A stretch of DNA of 64,000 nucleotides, taken from Streptomyces roseofulvus (lineage in GTDB: Bacteria; Actinomycetota; Actinomycetes; Streptomycetales; Streptomycetaceae). A program made the translations under genes and the position numbers. The notes beneath the pieces are model-generated. The model had not been told where the DNA came from and did no database searches. It saw nothing but the letters and a program-made list of their open reading frames with translations. Shown in pieces: positions 16,508 through 23,321 of this stretch (the first letter of the stretch is position 1; every line of letters begins with the position of its first letter). The stretch lies in contig NZ_BAAAWE010000001.1 in the NCBI RefSeq assembly GCF_039534915.1, positions 372,001-436,000 of the forward strand, written 5' to 3'.

Positions 16508-17820
16508 GTCCTCTGCCTTCGTGAGCTGTCAGGTGACGGTGCCCCAGGCGACGGCGGCGGGCAAGCGGATATCGACGCCGCGGTGGCGGGCTCCCGGGTC
16601 TCCGCCGACGTGGCCTCGCGGAGGGCGCGGGTGGTGACCCGGGAGCACAGGGGGATCGCGGCGAGGGTGAGCCCGACGGCCGCGGCGACGAAGGTGTGCC
16701 GGATGCCCAGGCCGCGTCCGAGGAGGCCGCCGGTGAAGGCGCCGACGGGGACGACGCCCAGGACGATCAGGCGGTACGCGGCGGTGACGCGCCCGAGCAG
16801 GGCGTCGGGGACCGCCGCCTGGCGCAGGGTGCTGACGACGATCTGGTTCAGCGAGGAGGCCAGAGCGGCACCGAACATCGCGGCCAGGGCCAGGGGTGTG
16901 CTGTGGCCGAGTCCGAGGACGGCGTAGCCGGCGGCCGGGGCGAGGGCGGCCAGCCAGGTGGTGGGTCCGCCGCCGACGCGGGGGACGACGTGCGCGGCGA
17001 GCAGTGAACCCGCGATCGCGCCGGCCGCGGGAACGGCGACGAACAGGCCGTAGCCGGACATGGGAAGTCGGTACGGTCCGGTGATCAGCAGGACCAGAAG
17101 TCCGCCGGTGACCGAGCCGAAGAAGTTGATGGCCGCCGAGATGAACGCGACGCGGCGCAGCAGCCGGTGGCGCCAGAAGTACGTCCATCCGGAGCGGATG
17201 TCCCGGGTGATGCCGAGCGGGCGCGGGTACGCGTGGTTCTCGCGCGTGGGGCGCAGCGCGGGCAGCAGAAGGGCGGCCAGGCCGGCGAGGGCGAACGCGG
17301 CGGCGCCGGTGAAGAAGGCCGCCGACGCCGCCAGGGCGAACAGTGTCGCGCCGACGGGCGGACCGATGAAGGTGTTGATGACGGACTGGGTGGCGAACAG
17401 CCTGCCGTTGGCGCGTTCGAGCTCCTCCCGCGGCAGGAGGCGCGGGGGGATGGCCAGGGCGGCGTTGTCGACGATCGTCTCGGCGCAGCCGGCGATGAAC
17501 ACCGCGGCGTAGAGGAGCGCGACGTGCCGCCATCCCTGGGCGAGGGAGAGGGCGAGCAGCGCGAAGCCGGACGCGCGCAGCCCGTTGCCGAGGACGAGGA
17601 TCCGGCGTCGGTCCACCCGGTCGGCCAGCGCGCCCGCGGGAAGCGTCGCGAGCAGCCACGGCAGGTACTGCGCCACCGTCATGCCCGCCACCACCAGGGG
17701 GTCGCGGCTGAGTGTGGCGACGAGGAGCGGTGCGGCGGTCTGCAGCAGTCCGTCGGCGAGGTTCGAGGACGCCTGGGACGCCCAGAGTGCGGTGAACGGC
17801 CTGAGGACGGCAGCGGGCAT
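16504..17820 (-). CDS. MFS transporter coupled to deaminase
   Basis: A 438-residue permease of the MFS_3 multidrug type. The first helices include PFTALWASQASSNLADGLLQ, and the loop LADRVDRRRILVLGNGLRA follows helix 2. About twelve helices end near residue 395 and are followed by a Ser/Pro-rich cytoplasmic tail of about 35 residues. The stop codon overlaps the deaminase ATG. Together with the deaminase it looks like a self-protection unit against a nucleoside-type antibiotic (export plus inactivation); this is inference. The next divergent gene is a CGNR protein. Confidence 0.87.
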   Translation of the reverse strand: MPAAVLRPFTALWASQASSNLADGLLQTAAPLLVATLSRDPLVVAGMTVAQYLPWLLATLPAGALADRVDRRRILVLGNGLRASGFALLALSLAQGWRHVALLYAAVFIAGCAETIVDNAALAIPPRLLPREELERANGRLFATQSVINTFIGPPVGATLFALAASAAFFTGAAAFALAGLAALLLPALRPTRENHAYPRPLGITRDIRSGWTYFWRHRLLRRVAFISAAINFFGSVTGGLLVLLITGPYRLPMSGYGLFVAVPAAGAIAGSLLAAHVVPRVGGGPTTWLAALAPAAGYAVLGLGHSTPLALAAMFGAALASSLNQIVVSTLRQAAVPDALLGRVTAAYRLIVLGVVPVGAFTGGLLGRGLGIRHTFVAAAVGLTLAAIPLCSRVTTRALREATSAETREPATAASISACPPPSPGAPSPDSSRRQRT

Positions 17821-17970
17821 GGGTCGGTCCCCTCATGGCGCAGTGGAGATTCTCATGGGTGATGAGCTGATTGCGCATGATGCCAGGGCGATCACCTCAC
17901 ATGCAATAATGCTTTTGCCCGTGAGGATGACCGCCGGGCGCGCGGGACGCCCCGGCGGCGAGAGGAGTGG

Positions 17971-18564
17971 ATGGTGCGGTTCGGCCACATCGCGGGTGAC
18001 CGCATGCTCGACCTGGTGAACACCGTCGCCTGGCGGCTCGGCGGGCCCGAACGCAGCGAGGCCCTCAGGACGTTCTCCGACGTCGTCGACTGGTGCCTCG
18101 AATCCGACCTGGTCAGCGCGGACGAGGCCGCGACCCTGCGCGACCTCGCCGGCCGCGACGCCGCACGGGCCGAGCGGGAACGGATCCACGTCGTCGACGC
18201 GCGCGAGAAGGCGTACGCGCTCCTCTTCGAGGGCGACACCGAGGCCGCCGAGGGTCTGGCGGACCTGTACCGGACGGCGCTCGCCGCGGCGGATCTGGTC
18301 CGTGCGGGCGACCGGTGGCACTGGCGGGACCGGGACACCGACCTGAGCCTGCCCCGCCATCGCATCGTCCGCGGGCTCGTCGCCCTCACCCAGCGCGAGG
18401 ACCTCGACCGCCTCCACCAATGCGAAGACGCCACGTGCGGCTGGGTCTACCTCGACACGTCTCCCCGCCGGAACCGCCGCTGGTGCAACACGAAGGACTG
18501 CGGCGACCGCAACCGCGCCCGCGCCTACTACGCCCGCCAGAAGGCCAAGAGCCGCCGGCCCTGA
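17971..18564 (+). CDS. CGNR zinc-finger protein, putative regulator
   Basis: A 197-residue ABATE/CGNR family member. The N-terminus FGHIAGDRMLDLVNTVAWRL is typical, and the C-terminal finger is complete: HQCEDATCGWVYLD, NRRWCNTKDCGDRNRARAYY. Here the classic CG(D)RNRAR signature is present, unlike the copy at 375. GAGGAG precedes the ATG. It is divergent from the MFS-deaminase operon with a 150-bp gap, so it may control that operon. Biochemical roles in the family are poorly known. Confidence 0.87.
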   Translation: MVRFGHIAGDRMLDLVNTVAWRLGGPERSEALRTFSDVVDWCLESDLVSADEAATLRDLAGRDAARAERERIHVVDAREKAYALLFEGDTEAAEGLADLYRTALAAADLVRAGDRWHWRDRDTDLSLPRHRIVRGLVALTQREDLDRLHQCEDATCGWVYLDTSPRRNRRWCNTKDCGDRNRARAYYARQKAKSRRP

Positions 18565-18586
18565 CGGACCGTCGGCGGTGGGCGGT

Positions 18587-19054
18587 TCAGGCGCGCGTGT
18601 ACGTCTCGGCGATCTCGCGCAGGTTGGACTGCCGCCCACCGCCCGCGCCGCGCACCGTCTCGATGGCGAACGTGTCGAACACGTGCAGCGTGTCGAAGTA
18701 CTCCTTGAACTCCCGCACCTTTCCGTCCTGGACGCGGAAGAAGAAGTGGTACTGGTTGTTGTACGTCTTCCCGTCCGCCGTGGTGCCGCGCGTCTCCGCC
18801 TCGACGGCGACGCGGTCGCCCTCGGCGGTCACCGCGCCCACGGTGATCTCCAGCGGCCTGGGCAGCACCGGGACGACGTCACGCCATCCGGCCAGCCACT
18901 CCTCGCGGGTCTTCCAGCCGGAGCCGGGCAGGTCGCCGATGAGGAAGAACGCGCAGTCCTCATGGGTCAGTTCCAGCAGACGTTCCTCGTCCACGGCCAG
19001 GCAGGCCCGCAGCCATGCGAGTGCGACGCCCTTGCGATCCGCGATGGATTCCAT
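18587..19054 (-). CDS. SnoaL/NTF2-like protein
   Basis: A 155-residue NTF2-fold protein: the N-terminal helix LAWLRACLAVDEERLLELTHED, the sheet FFLIGDLPGSG, and VQDGKVREFKEYFDTLHVF at the end, which is typical of SnoaL-like polyketide or hydrolase relatives. The ATG at 19054 follows GGGAGGGG. Function is unknown; such proteins often isomerise, hydrate or bind small hydrophobic molecules. It is divergent from a TetR gene with a perfect 19-bp palindrome between, so TetR very likely controls it. Confidence 0.82.
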   Translation of the reverse strand: MESIADRKGVALAWLRACLAVDEERLLELTHEDCAFFLIGDLPGSGWKTREEWLAGWRDVVPVLPRPLEITVGAVTAEGDRVAVEAETRGTTADGKTYNNQYHFFFRVQDGKVREFKEYFDTLHVFDTFAIETVRGAGGGRQSNLREIAETYTRA

Positions 19055-19085
19055 GGGCCGATCCCCTCCCGATCCCTGCACCATT

Positions 19086-19153
19086 AGTGAACGCTGCGTT
19101 CACTATGAGGGACGGTAACATGGCGCCACCAGATAAGGAACGGCGCGTTCACT
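19086..19153. promoter_or_regulatory. Perfect 19-bp palindrome plus a second half-conserved copy
   Basis: AGTGAACGCTGCGTTCACT (19086-19104) is a perfect 19-bp palindrome. A second copy at 19135-19153 keeps the whole right half GCGTTCACT and 6 of 9 bases on the left. Both lie between the NTF2-like gene and the TetR gene. They are very likely TetR operators, with centres 49 bp apart. Confidence 0.78.
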
Positions 19154-19176
19154 TCGCACGGAGGAGGGACATCGGA

Positions 19177-19794
19177 ATGAGCCCTCGGCCGGATCTCTCC
19201 ACCCCCGAGCCCGCCGGCACACGACGACGTGGCGCCGAACTGCGACAGGCGATCTTCGACGCCGTGCACGACCAGCTCCGCACCGTCGGCTACACCGCCC
19301 TGACCATGGAGGGCGTCGCCGCCGCCGCCCGTACCGGCAAGGCCGCGCTCTACCGACGCTGGTCGAGCAAGAACGACCTGGTGCTCGACGCGTTGGCCGA
19401 CGCGCTCCCCTCCCCCGCGCCGATCGACCAGGGCACGGATCTGCGCGCCGGCCTCTCCGCCGCCCTGAACGGTCTGCGCGACGCACTCAACGGCATGCAC
19501 GCGACCGTGTTCCAAGTCGTCGCCGACGAAGCGGGCCACAACTCACCGCTCGTCCGGACCCTGCTCAACGCCCGCGTGCTCGGCCCGTGTCAGACCCGGA
19601 TCCAGGAGCTGCTGCGCGACGCCGTCGAGGTCGACCAGGCCCCGGCCGACCTCGACGCCGAGTTGATCGCCGCACTGGGTCCGGCGCTGCTGCACCACCA
19701 CTGCCTCACCCAGGGCACCCTGATCCCGGCCGACCTGGTCACCTCGACCGTGGACGCCGTCCTTCTGCCGTTGATCCGACGCGCGACGGCGTGA
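19177..19794 (+). CDS. TetR/AcrR family regulator
   Basis: A 205-residue regulator. The HTH is LRQAIFDAVHDQLRTVGYTALTMEGVAAAARTGKAALYRRWSSK (about residues 20-62), as in TetR proteins whose C-terminal part is TetR_C_11/C_33-like (LRAGLSAALNGLRDAL). The ATG at 19177 follows GAGGAGGG; upstream in-frame ATGs would start within the palindrome region and are less likely. The adjacent 19-bp palindrome makes autoregulation and control of the NTF2-like gene very probable. Confidence 0.92.
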   Translation: MSPRPDLSTPEPAGTRRRGAELRQAIFDAVHDQLRTVGYTALTMEGVAAAARTGKAALYRRWSSKNDLVLDALADALPSPAPIDQGTDLRAGLSAALNGLRDALNGMHATVFQVVADEAGHNSPLVRTLLNARVLGPCQTRIQELLRDAVEVDQAPADLDAELIAALGPALLHHHCLTQGTLIPADLVTSTVDAVLLPLIRRATA

Positions 19795-19836
19795 GCGACC
19801 GGACGAACCGCCGCCCGGACCTCCGTGTCACCGCGC

Positions 19837-19854
19837 CGCCGACAGCGGTCGGCG
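19837..19854. terminator. Short hairpin between convergent TetR and MarR genes
   Basis: CGCCGAC (19837-19843) and GTCGGCG (19848-19854) are perfect 7-bp arms around a 4-base loop in the 60-bp gap between two convergent stop codons. A compact bidirectional terminator is plausible. Confidence 0.45.
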
Positions 19855-20286
19855 CTACGGCCTTTCCTGCTCCAGCAGTTCGACGCACCGCCCCAACATC
19901 CCGACCAGCGCCTCCCTCTCCTCGTCCGTGAACGCGGCGGCCAGCGCCCGCTCCACGCGGACGGCGTGCTCGTCGGCTTCGGCGAGGGTGGCCCGGCCCT
20001 GTTCGGTCAGGCGCGTCTCCAGGACGTTCCGGTGCCACTCGTGCGGGGTGCGCTCGATCAGCGCGCGGTCCTGGAGGTTCTTCAGGACGGTGTTCATCGT
20101 CGGGGGCGTGACGCCGCAGCGGCGCGCCAGGGCCGCGGCGGAGATGCCCGGGTTCTCGTCGAGGCCGAGCAGCGCGGCGTACTGGGGGACGGTCAGGCCG
20201 GACGGTTTCAGCACCGCGGCCTTGGTGGCGCCCAGGGCCTGCTCCGCCCGCTTGAGGTGGGAGCCAATGCGTTCGGAGATCGGCAT
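19855..20286 (-). CDS. MarR family transcriptional regulator
   Basis: A 143-residue winged-helix repressor: GLTVPQYAALLGLDENPGIS, then HTH AALARRCGVTPPTMNTVLKNLQDRALI, then wing LETRLTEQGRATLAEAD. The start at 20286 is chosen because CGGAG lies 9 bp upstream. Longer in-frame starts exist (20295, 20325, 20361), but the one at 20361 overlaps the palindromic operator. It is divergent from the SMP-30-like gene and probably regulates it. Confidence 0.88.
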   Translation of the reverse strand: MPISERIGSHLKRAEQALGATKAAVLKPSGLTVPQYAALLGLDENPGISAAALARRCGVTPPTMNTVLKNLQDRALIERTPHEWHRNVLETRLTEQGRATLAEADEHAVRVERALAAAFTDEEREALVGMLGRCVELLEQERP

Positions 20287-20359
20287 GGACGTCATCTCCG
20301 CAGGATAGCGGCGGGTGTCCGACATGAGCACACCGTCATCCATGAGACTCTTGACGAGC

Positions 20360-20373
20360 ATTAGAGCTCTAAT
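20360..20373. promoter_or_regulatory. 14-bp perfect palindrome, likely MarR operator
   Basis: ATTAGAGCTCTAAT is fully palindromic and lies in the gap between the divergent MarR gene (start 20286) and the SMP-30-like gene (20474). Its AT-rich ends stand out from the surrounding GC-rich DNA, as promoter-overlapping operators do. Confidence 0.65.
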
Positions 20374-20473
20374 TTACGTTCGAGTTCGATGATCGGTCGT
20401 CCGTCAGAAACCACCGGCCGCCTTCGCCGCTGGCCATCGGCCACCTGCATGCAGTCGAACGAGAGGTGCTCAC

Positions 20474-21469
20474 ATGTCCCACTCGATCCGCCGACGTACC
20501 TTCCTGACCACCTCCGCCGCCGTCCTCGCCGCCGCCGCGACGGCACAGGGCGCGGGGGCCGCCGCCGCGGACCACGCCCGGGCGCCCCGGATCACCACGG
20601 CCTTCGCCCTCACCGGTGACCGGGTGTATCCCGAAGGCATCGCGCTCGACCCGCGCAACGGCGACGTCTACGTCGGCTCGTACGCCGACGGCTCGGTGCA
20701 GCGGGCCGTGCCGGGCGCGCGTTCCGCCGAGGTCTTCCTCCCCGCCGGCGCCGACGGACGCGCCACCGCCAACGGGCTCCGGGTGGACGCGGCCGGCCGC
20801 CTGTGGGTCACCGACTCGACGAGCGGTGTCGCCGTGTACGACGTGCGAGACCGCGCGCTGCTGGCCCGCTTCGACCTCCCGGACGACGCACCCCGGTTCG
20901 TCAACGACCTGGTCGTCACGCCCGACGGCACCGCGTATCTGACCGACAGCATCCGGGCCGTGGTCTACCGCGTCACGCCCGCCGATCTGGCCCGCGCCCG
21001 CGGCGGCCGGGCGCCGCTGACACCCCGGTACGACCTGAAGGGGCTGCTCACCCCGCGCCCGGTGGACGGGTTCTCGCTCAACGGCATCGCGACCGACGGG
21101 CGCCGGCTGTACGTCGTCGACATGCCCGTGGGTGAGCTGTTCCGGATCGACCTCCGCTCCGGCACCGTCCGCCGGACCGCCCTGCACGGCGGCGACCTGA
21201 CCCACGGCGACGGCCTGGAGCTGGTCGGGCGGACCCTGTGGGTCGCGCACAACAGGACCGACACGGTCAGCCGGTGGCGGCTCACCCCGGACGGAGGCGC
21301 CGCGCACCGGGAGCGGCTGCTGACCGACCCGGCACTCGGCATCCCGACCACGCTGGTCCGCGACCGGGGACGGCTGCTCGTCGTGCGGTCGCAGTTCGAC
21401 AAGGGCGGCCCGATGGGGCCGGGGACGCCCGCGACACCGTTCACGGTGGCGGACGTACGGGGGATCTGA
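20474..21469 (+). CDS. Tat-exported SMP-30/gluconolactonase-like beta-propeller protein
   Basis: A 331-residue protein. The N-terminus holds a Tat signal (SIRRRTFLTT, then a hydrophobic Ala-rich stretch to about residue 33). The rest shows six-bladed propeller repeats: VYPEGIALDPRNGDVYVGSY, ATANGLRVDAAGRLWVTDS, RFVNDLVVTPDGTAYLTDS, FSLNGIATDGRRLYVVDM, THGDGLELVGRTLWVAHN. The N/D pattern at blade ends fits metal-dependent lactonases (SMP-30, gluconolactonase). Folded export through Tat suits a metal cofactor. It is divergent from a MarR gene with a palindromic operator. Confidence 0.83.
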   Translation: MSHSIRRRTFLTTSAAVLAAAATAQGAGAAAADHARAPRITTAFALTGDRVYPEGIALDPRNGDVYVGSYADGSVQRAVPGARSAEVFLPAGADGRATANGLRVDAAGRLWVTDSTSGVAVYDVRDRALLARFDLPDDAPRFVNDLVVTPDGTAYLTDSIRAVVYRVTPADLARARGGRAPLTPRYDLKGLLTPRPVDGFSLNGIATDGRRLYVVDMPVGELFRIDLRSGTVRRTALHGGDLTHGDGLELVGRTLWVAHNRTDTVSRWRLTPDGGAAHRERLLTDPALGIPTTLVRDRGRLLVVRSQFDKGGPMGPGTPATPFTVADVRGI

Positions 21470-21670
21470 GGCGTACCCGCATACGCCCGTGCCCGGGGCC
21501 CAGGCCCCGGGCCGAGGCCCGCGCCACCTGGGCATGTCCGGGCGGGCTGCCGACCGACGTACCCAGTCGCCCTGCAGGAGGGCGCCTTCGTCGCCAGTCG
21601 TCCTCCTGATCCGGCGGCGCCCCGCGAGCCGTACGGTCGATCCGTCGATCCATACGCGGAAGGAGCCCCC

Positions 21671-22489
21671 TTGTCCAGAACGGTCCTGGTGACCGGTGCC
21701 TCCACGGGCATCGGACGGGCCACCGCGCTGCTGCTGGCGCGCGAGGGCTTCACGGTGCACGCCGGGGTGCGCAAGGAGGCCGACGGCGAAGCCCTCGGCC
21801 CCGGCGTACTCCCCCTCATCCTGGACGTCACCGACGCCGGCCACATCGCGCGGGCCGCGGAGCGGGTCACCCGGCTCGACGCCCTCGTCAACGTCGCGGG
21901 CGTCGGCGTGACCGGACCGCTCGAGTTCCTGCCCCTCGACACCCTGCGATGGCAGTACGAGGTCAATGTGTTCGGGCAGATCGCCCTGACCCAGGCCATG
22001 CTGCCGAAGCTGCGCGCCACGCGCGGCCGCGTGGTCACGGTCGGGTCGGTGGGCGGCTGGATCACACTCCCCTTCGGCGGTCCGCTCTGCTCGTCCAAGC
22101 ACGCCATCCGCTCGCTCAACGACGCCCTGCGGATGGAGCTCAGCCCGTGGGGCATGCGGGCGGTCCTCATCGAACCCGGCTCCATCCACACCGACGCCGT
22201 GGACAAGCTGGAGGGCGAGGTCGAACCCCGCCTCGCCTCGCTCGGCGCCGAGGGCAGGCAGCTGTACGGGACGGCGTACCGGACGATGGTCGCCGCCGGA
22301 CTGAAGGAGGAGCGCTCCGGTTCCAGCCCGGACGTCGTCGCCCGCGCCGTCCACCGCGCCCTCACCTCGCCCCGGCCGCACGCCCGCTATCCCGTCGGCA
22401 AGAAGTCACGGCTGTTGAGCACGCTCGGCCGCCTCCTTCCGCAGTACACCCTCGACCGGCTGCGCCTGCGCGCGCTCGGCCTCTCGTGA
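21671..22489 (+). CDS. SDR family oxidoreductase lacking the catalytic tyrosine
   Basis: A 272-residue short-chain dehydrogenase. The nucleotide site is VLVTGASTGIGRATALLLA, followed by LDALVNVAGVGVTGP (the NAG motif with Val). The active-site segment reads FGGPLCSSKHAI: the position of the YxxxK tyrosine is Leu139, while Lys143 is kept. The TTG at 21671 follows AGGAG six bases upstream. It overlaps nothing and is 11 bp before the CMD gene, so they are probably one operon. It may be catalytically altered or a binding protein. Confidence 0.85.
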   Translation: MSRTVLVTGASTGIGRATALLLAREGFTVHAGVRKEADGEALGPGVLPLILDVTDAGHIARAAERVTRLDALVNVAGVGVTGPLEFLPLDTLRWQYEVNVFGQIALTQAMLPKLRATRGRVVTVGSVGGWITLPFGGPLCSSKHAIRSLNDALRMELSPWGMRAVLIEPGSIHTDAVDKLEGEVEPRLASLGAEGRQLYGTAYRTMVAAGLKEERSGSSPDVVARAVHRALTSPRPHARYPVGKKSRLLSTLGRLLPQYTLDRLRLRALGLS

Positions 22490-22500
22490 AGGGGTCGCCC

Positions 22501-23175
22501 ATGCCCGAGCTCGCCGGAGCCGGCGACCTGACCGCTCTCGACCCCGTCTTCGCACGGCTCGCCGTCGGCGTCGGCCGGCATCTGTGGGACCTGCCGCACC
22601 TCACCTTGCGCGAGAAGGCGTTCGTCTGTCTGACCGCCGACCTGTGCCACCCCCATCTGGGCACGCCGCTGGCCATGCACGTCCGGACGGCCCTGGCCGG
22701 CGGCGTGGAGCCCGAGGCGATCAGGGAGTTGTACCGGCACCTCGCGCCGTACGTGGGATACCCGGTGCTGGTCACCGCGTTCCAGCGGCTGGCCGAGCTG
22801 GGCCTGCCCGCGGCGGAGGACGACCGGGCGGTCGAACCGAAGCCGCTGAGCGGCGCGTTGGCCCGTGCCGTAGGCGACCTCGAACGGGTCGACACCGGCC
22901 TGGCCACGTTCACCGAGGACCAGCTGGCCCAGCGCTGGGCACGTCCGCATCTCACCGTCCGCGAGCGCGCCGTCGCGTGTCTGGCGGTGGACGTGCTCTA
23001 CCAGACGCTGGGTGACTCGCTGCGCCTGCACGCCGCGCTCGCCCGGGCCGCCGGAGCGACCGACGAGACGCTGCGCGACCTGGTCAGGGGCATGGCCGAG
23101 TTCGGTCTGCCACGAGCCTGGGCGGCCGCCCGCGCGCTCGGCCTCGAAGGAACGGGCGCGATCGCCACCGGCTGA
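22501..23175 (+). CDS. Double carboxymuconolactone decarboxylase (CMD)-domain protein
   Basis: A 224-residue protein with two AhpD/CMD-like halves: residues about 18-100 (LWDLPHLTLREKAFVCLTAD, then HVRTALAGGVEPEAIRELY) and about 120-215 (RPHLTVRERAVACLAVDVL, then HAALARAAGATDETLRDLVR). The redox CxxC seen in AhpD is absent, so it resembles gamma-carboxymuconolactone decarboxylase-like proteins. The start at 22501 has GAAGGGG upstream. It is probably co-transcribed with the SDR gene; substrate unknown. Confidence 0.82.
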   Translation: MPELAGAGDLTALDPVFARLAVGVGRHLWDLPHLTLREKAFVCLTADLCHPHLGTPLAMHVRTALAGGVEPEAIRELYRHLAPYVGYPVLVTAFQRLAELGLPAAEDDRAVEPKPLSGALARAVGDLERVDTGLATFTEDQLAQRWARPHLTVRERAVACLAVDVLYQTLGDSLRLHAALARAAGATDETLRDLVRGMAEFGLPRAWAAARALGLEGTGAIATG

Positions 23176-23321
23176 GACGACCGCTCCACGGCGTCGGGAA
23201 CGCGAACTACCCTCTCCTGACGGCCTCCTGACGCACAATGGGCAAGGAGCCTCGCTGAGATCGGGGAGGCCGCGAACGGCTCGGTCGATGCACGGACAGG
23301 CACGTTCCAGGAAGTCGCTGC

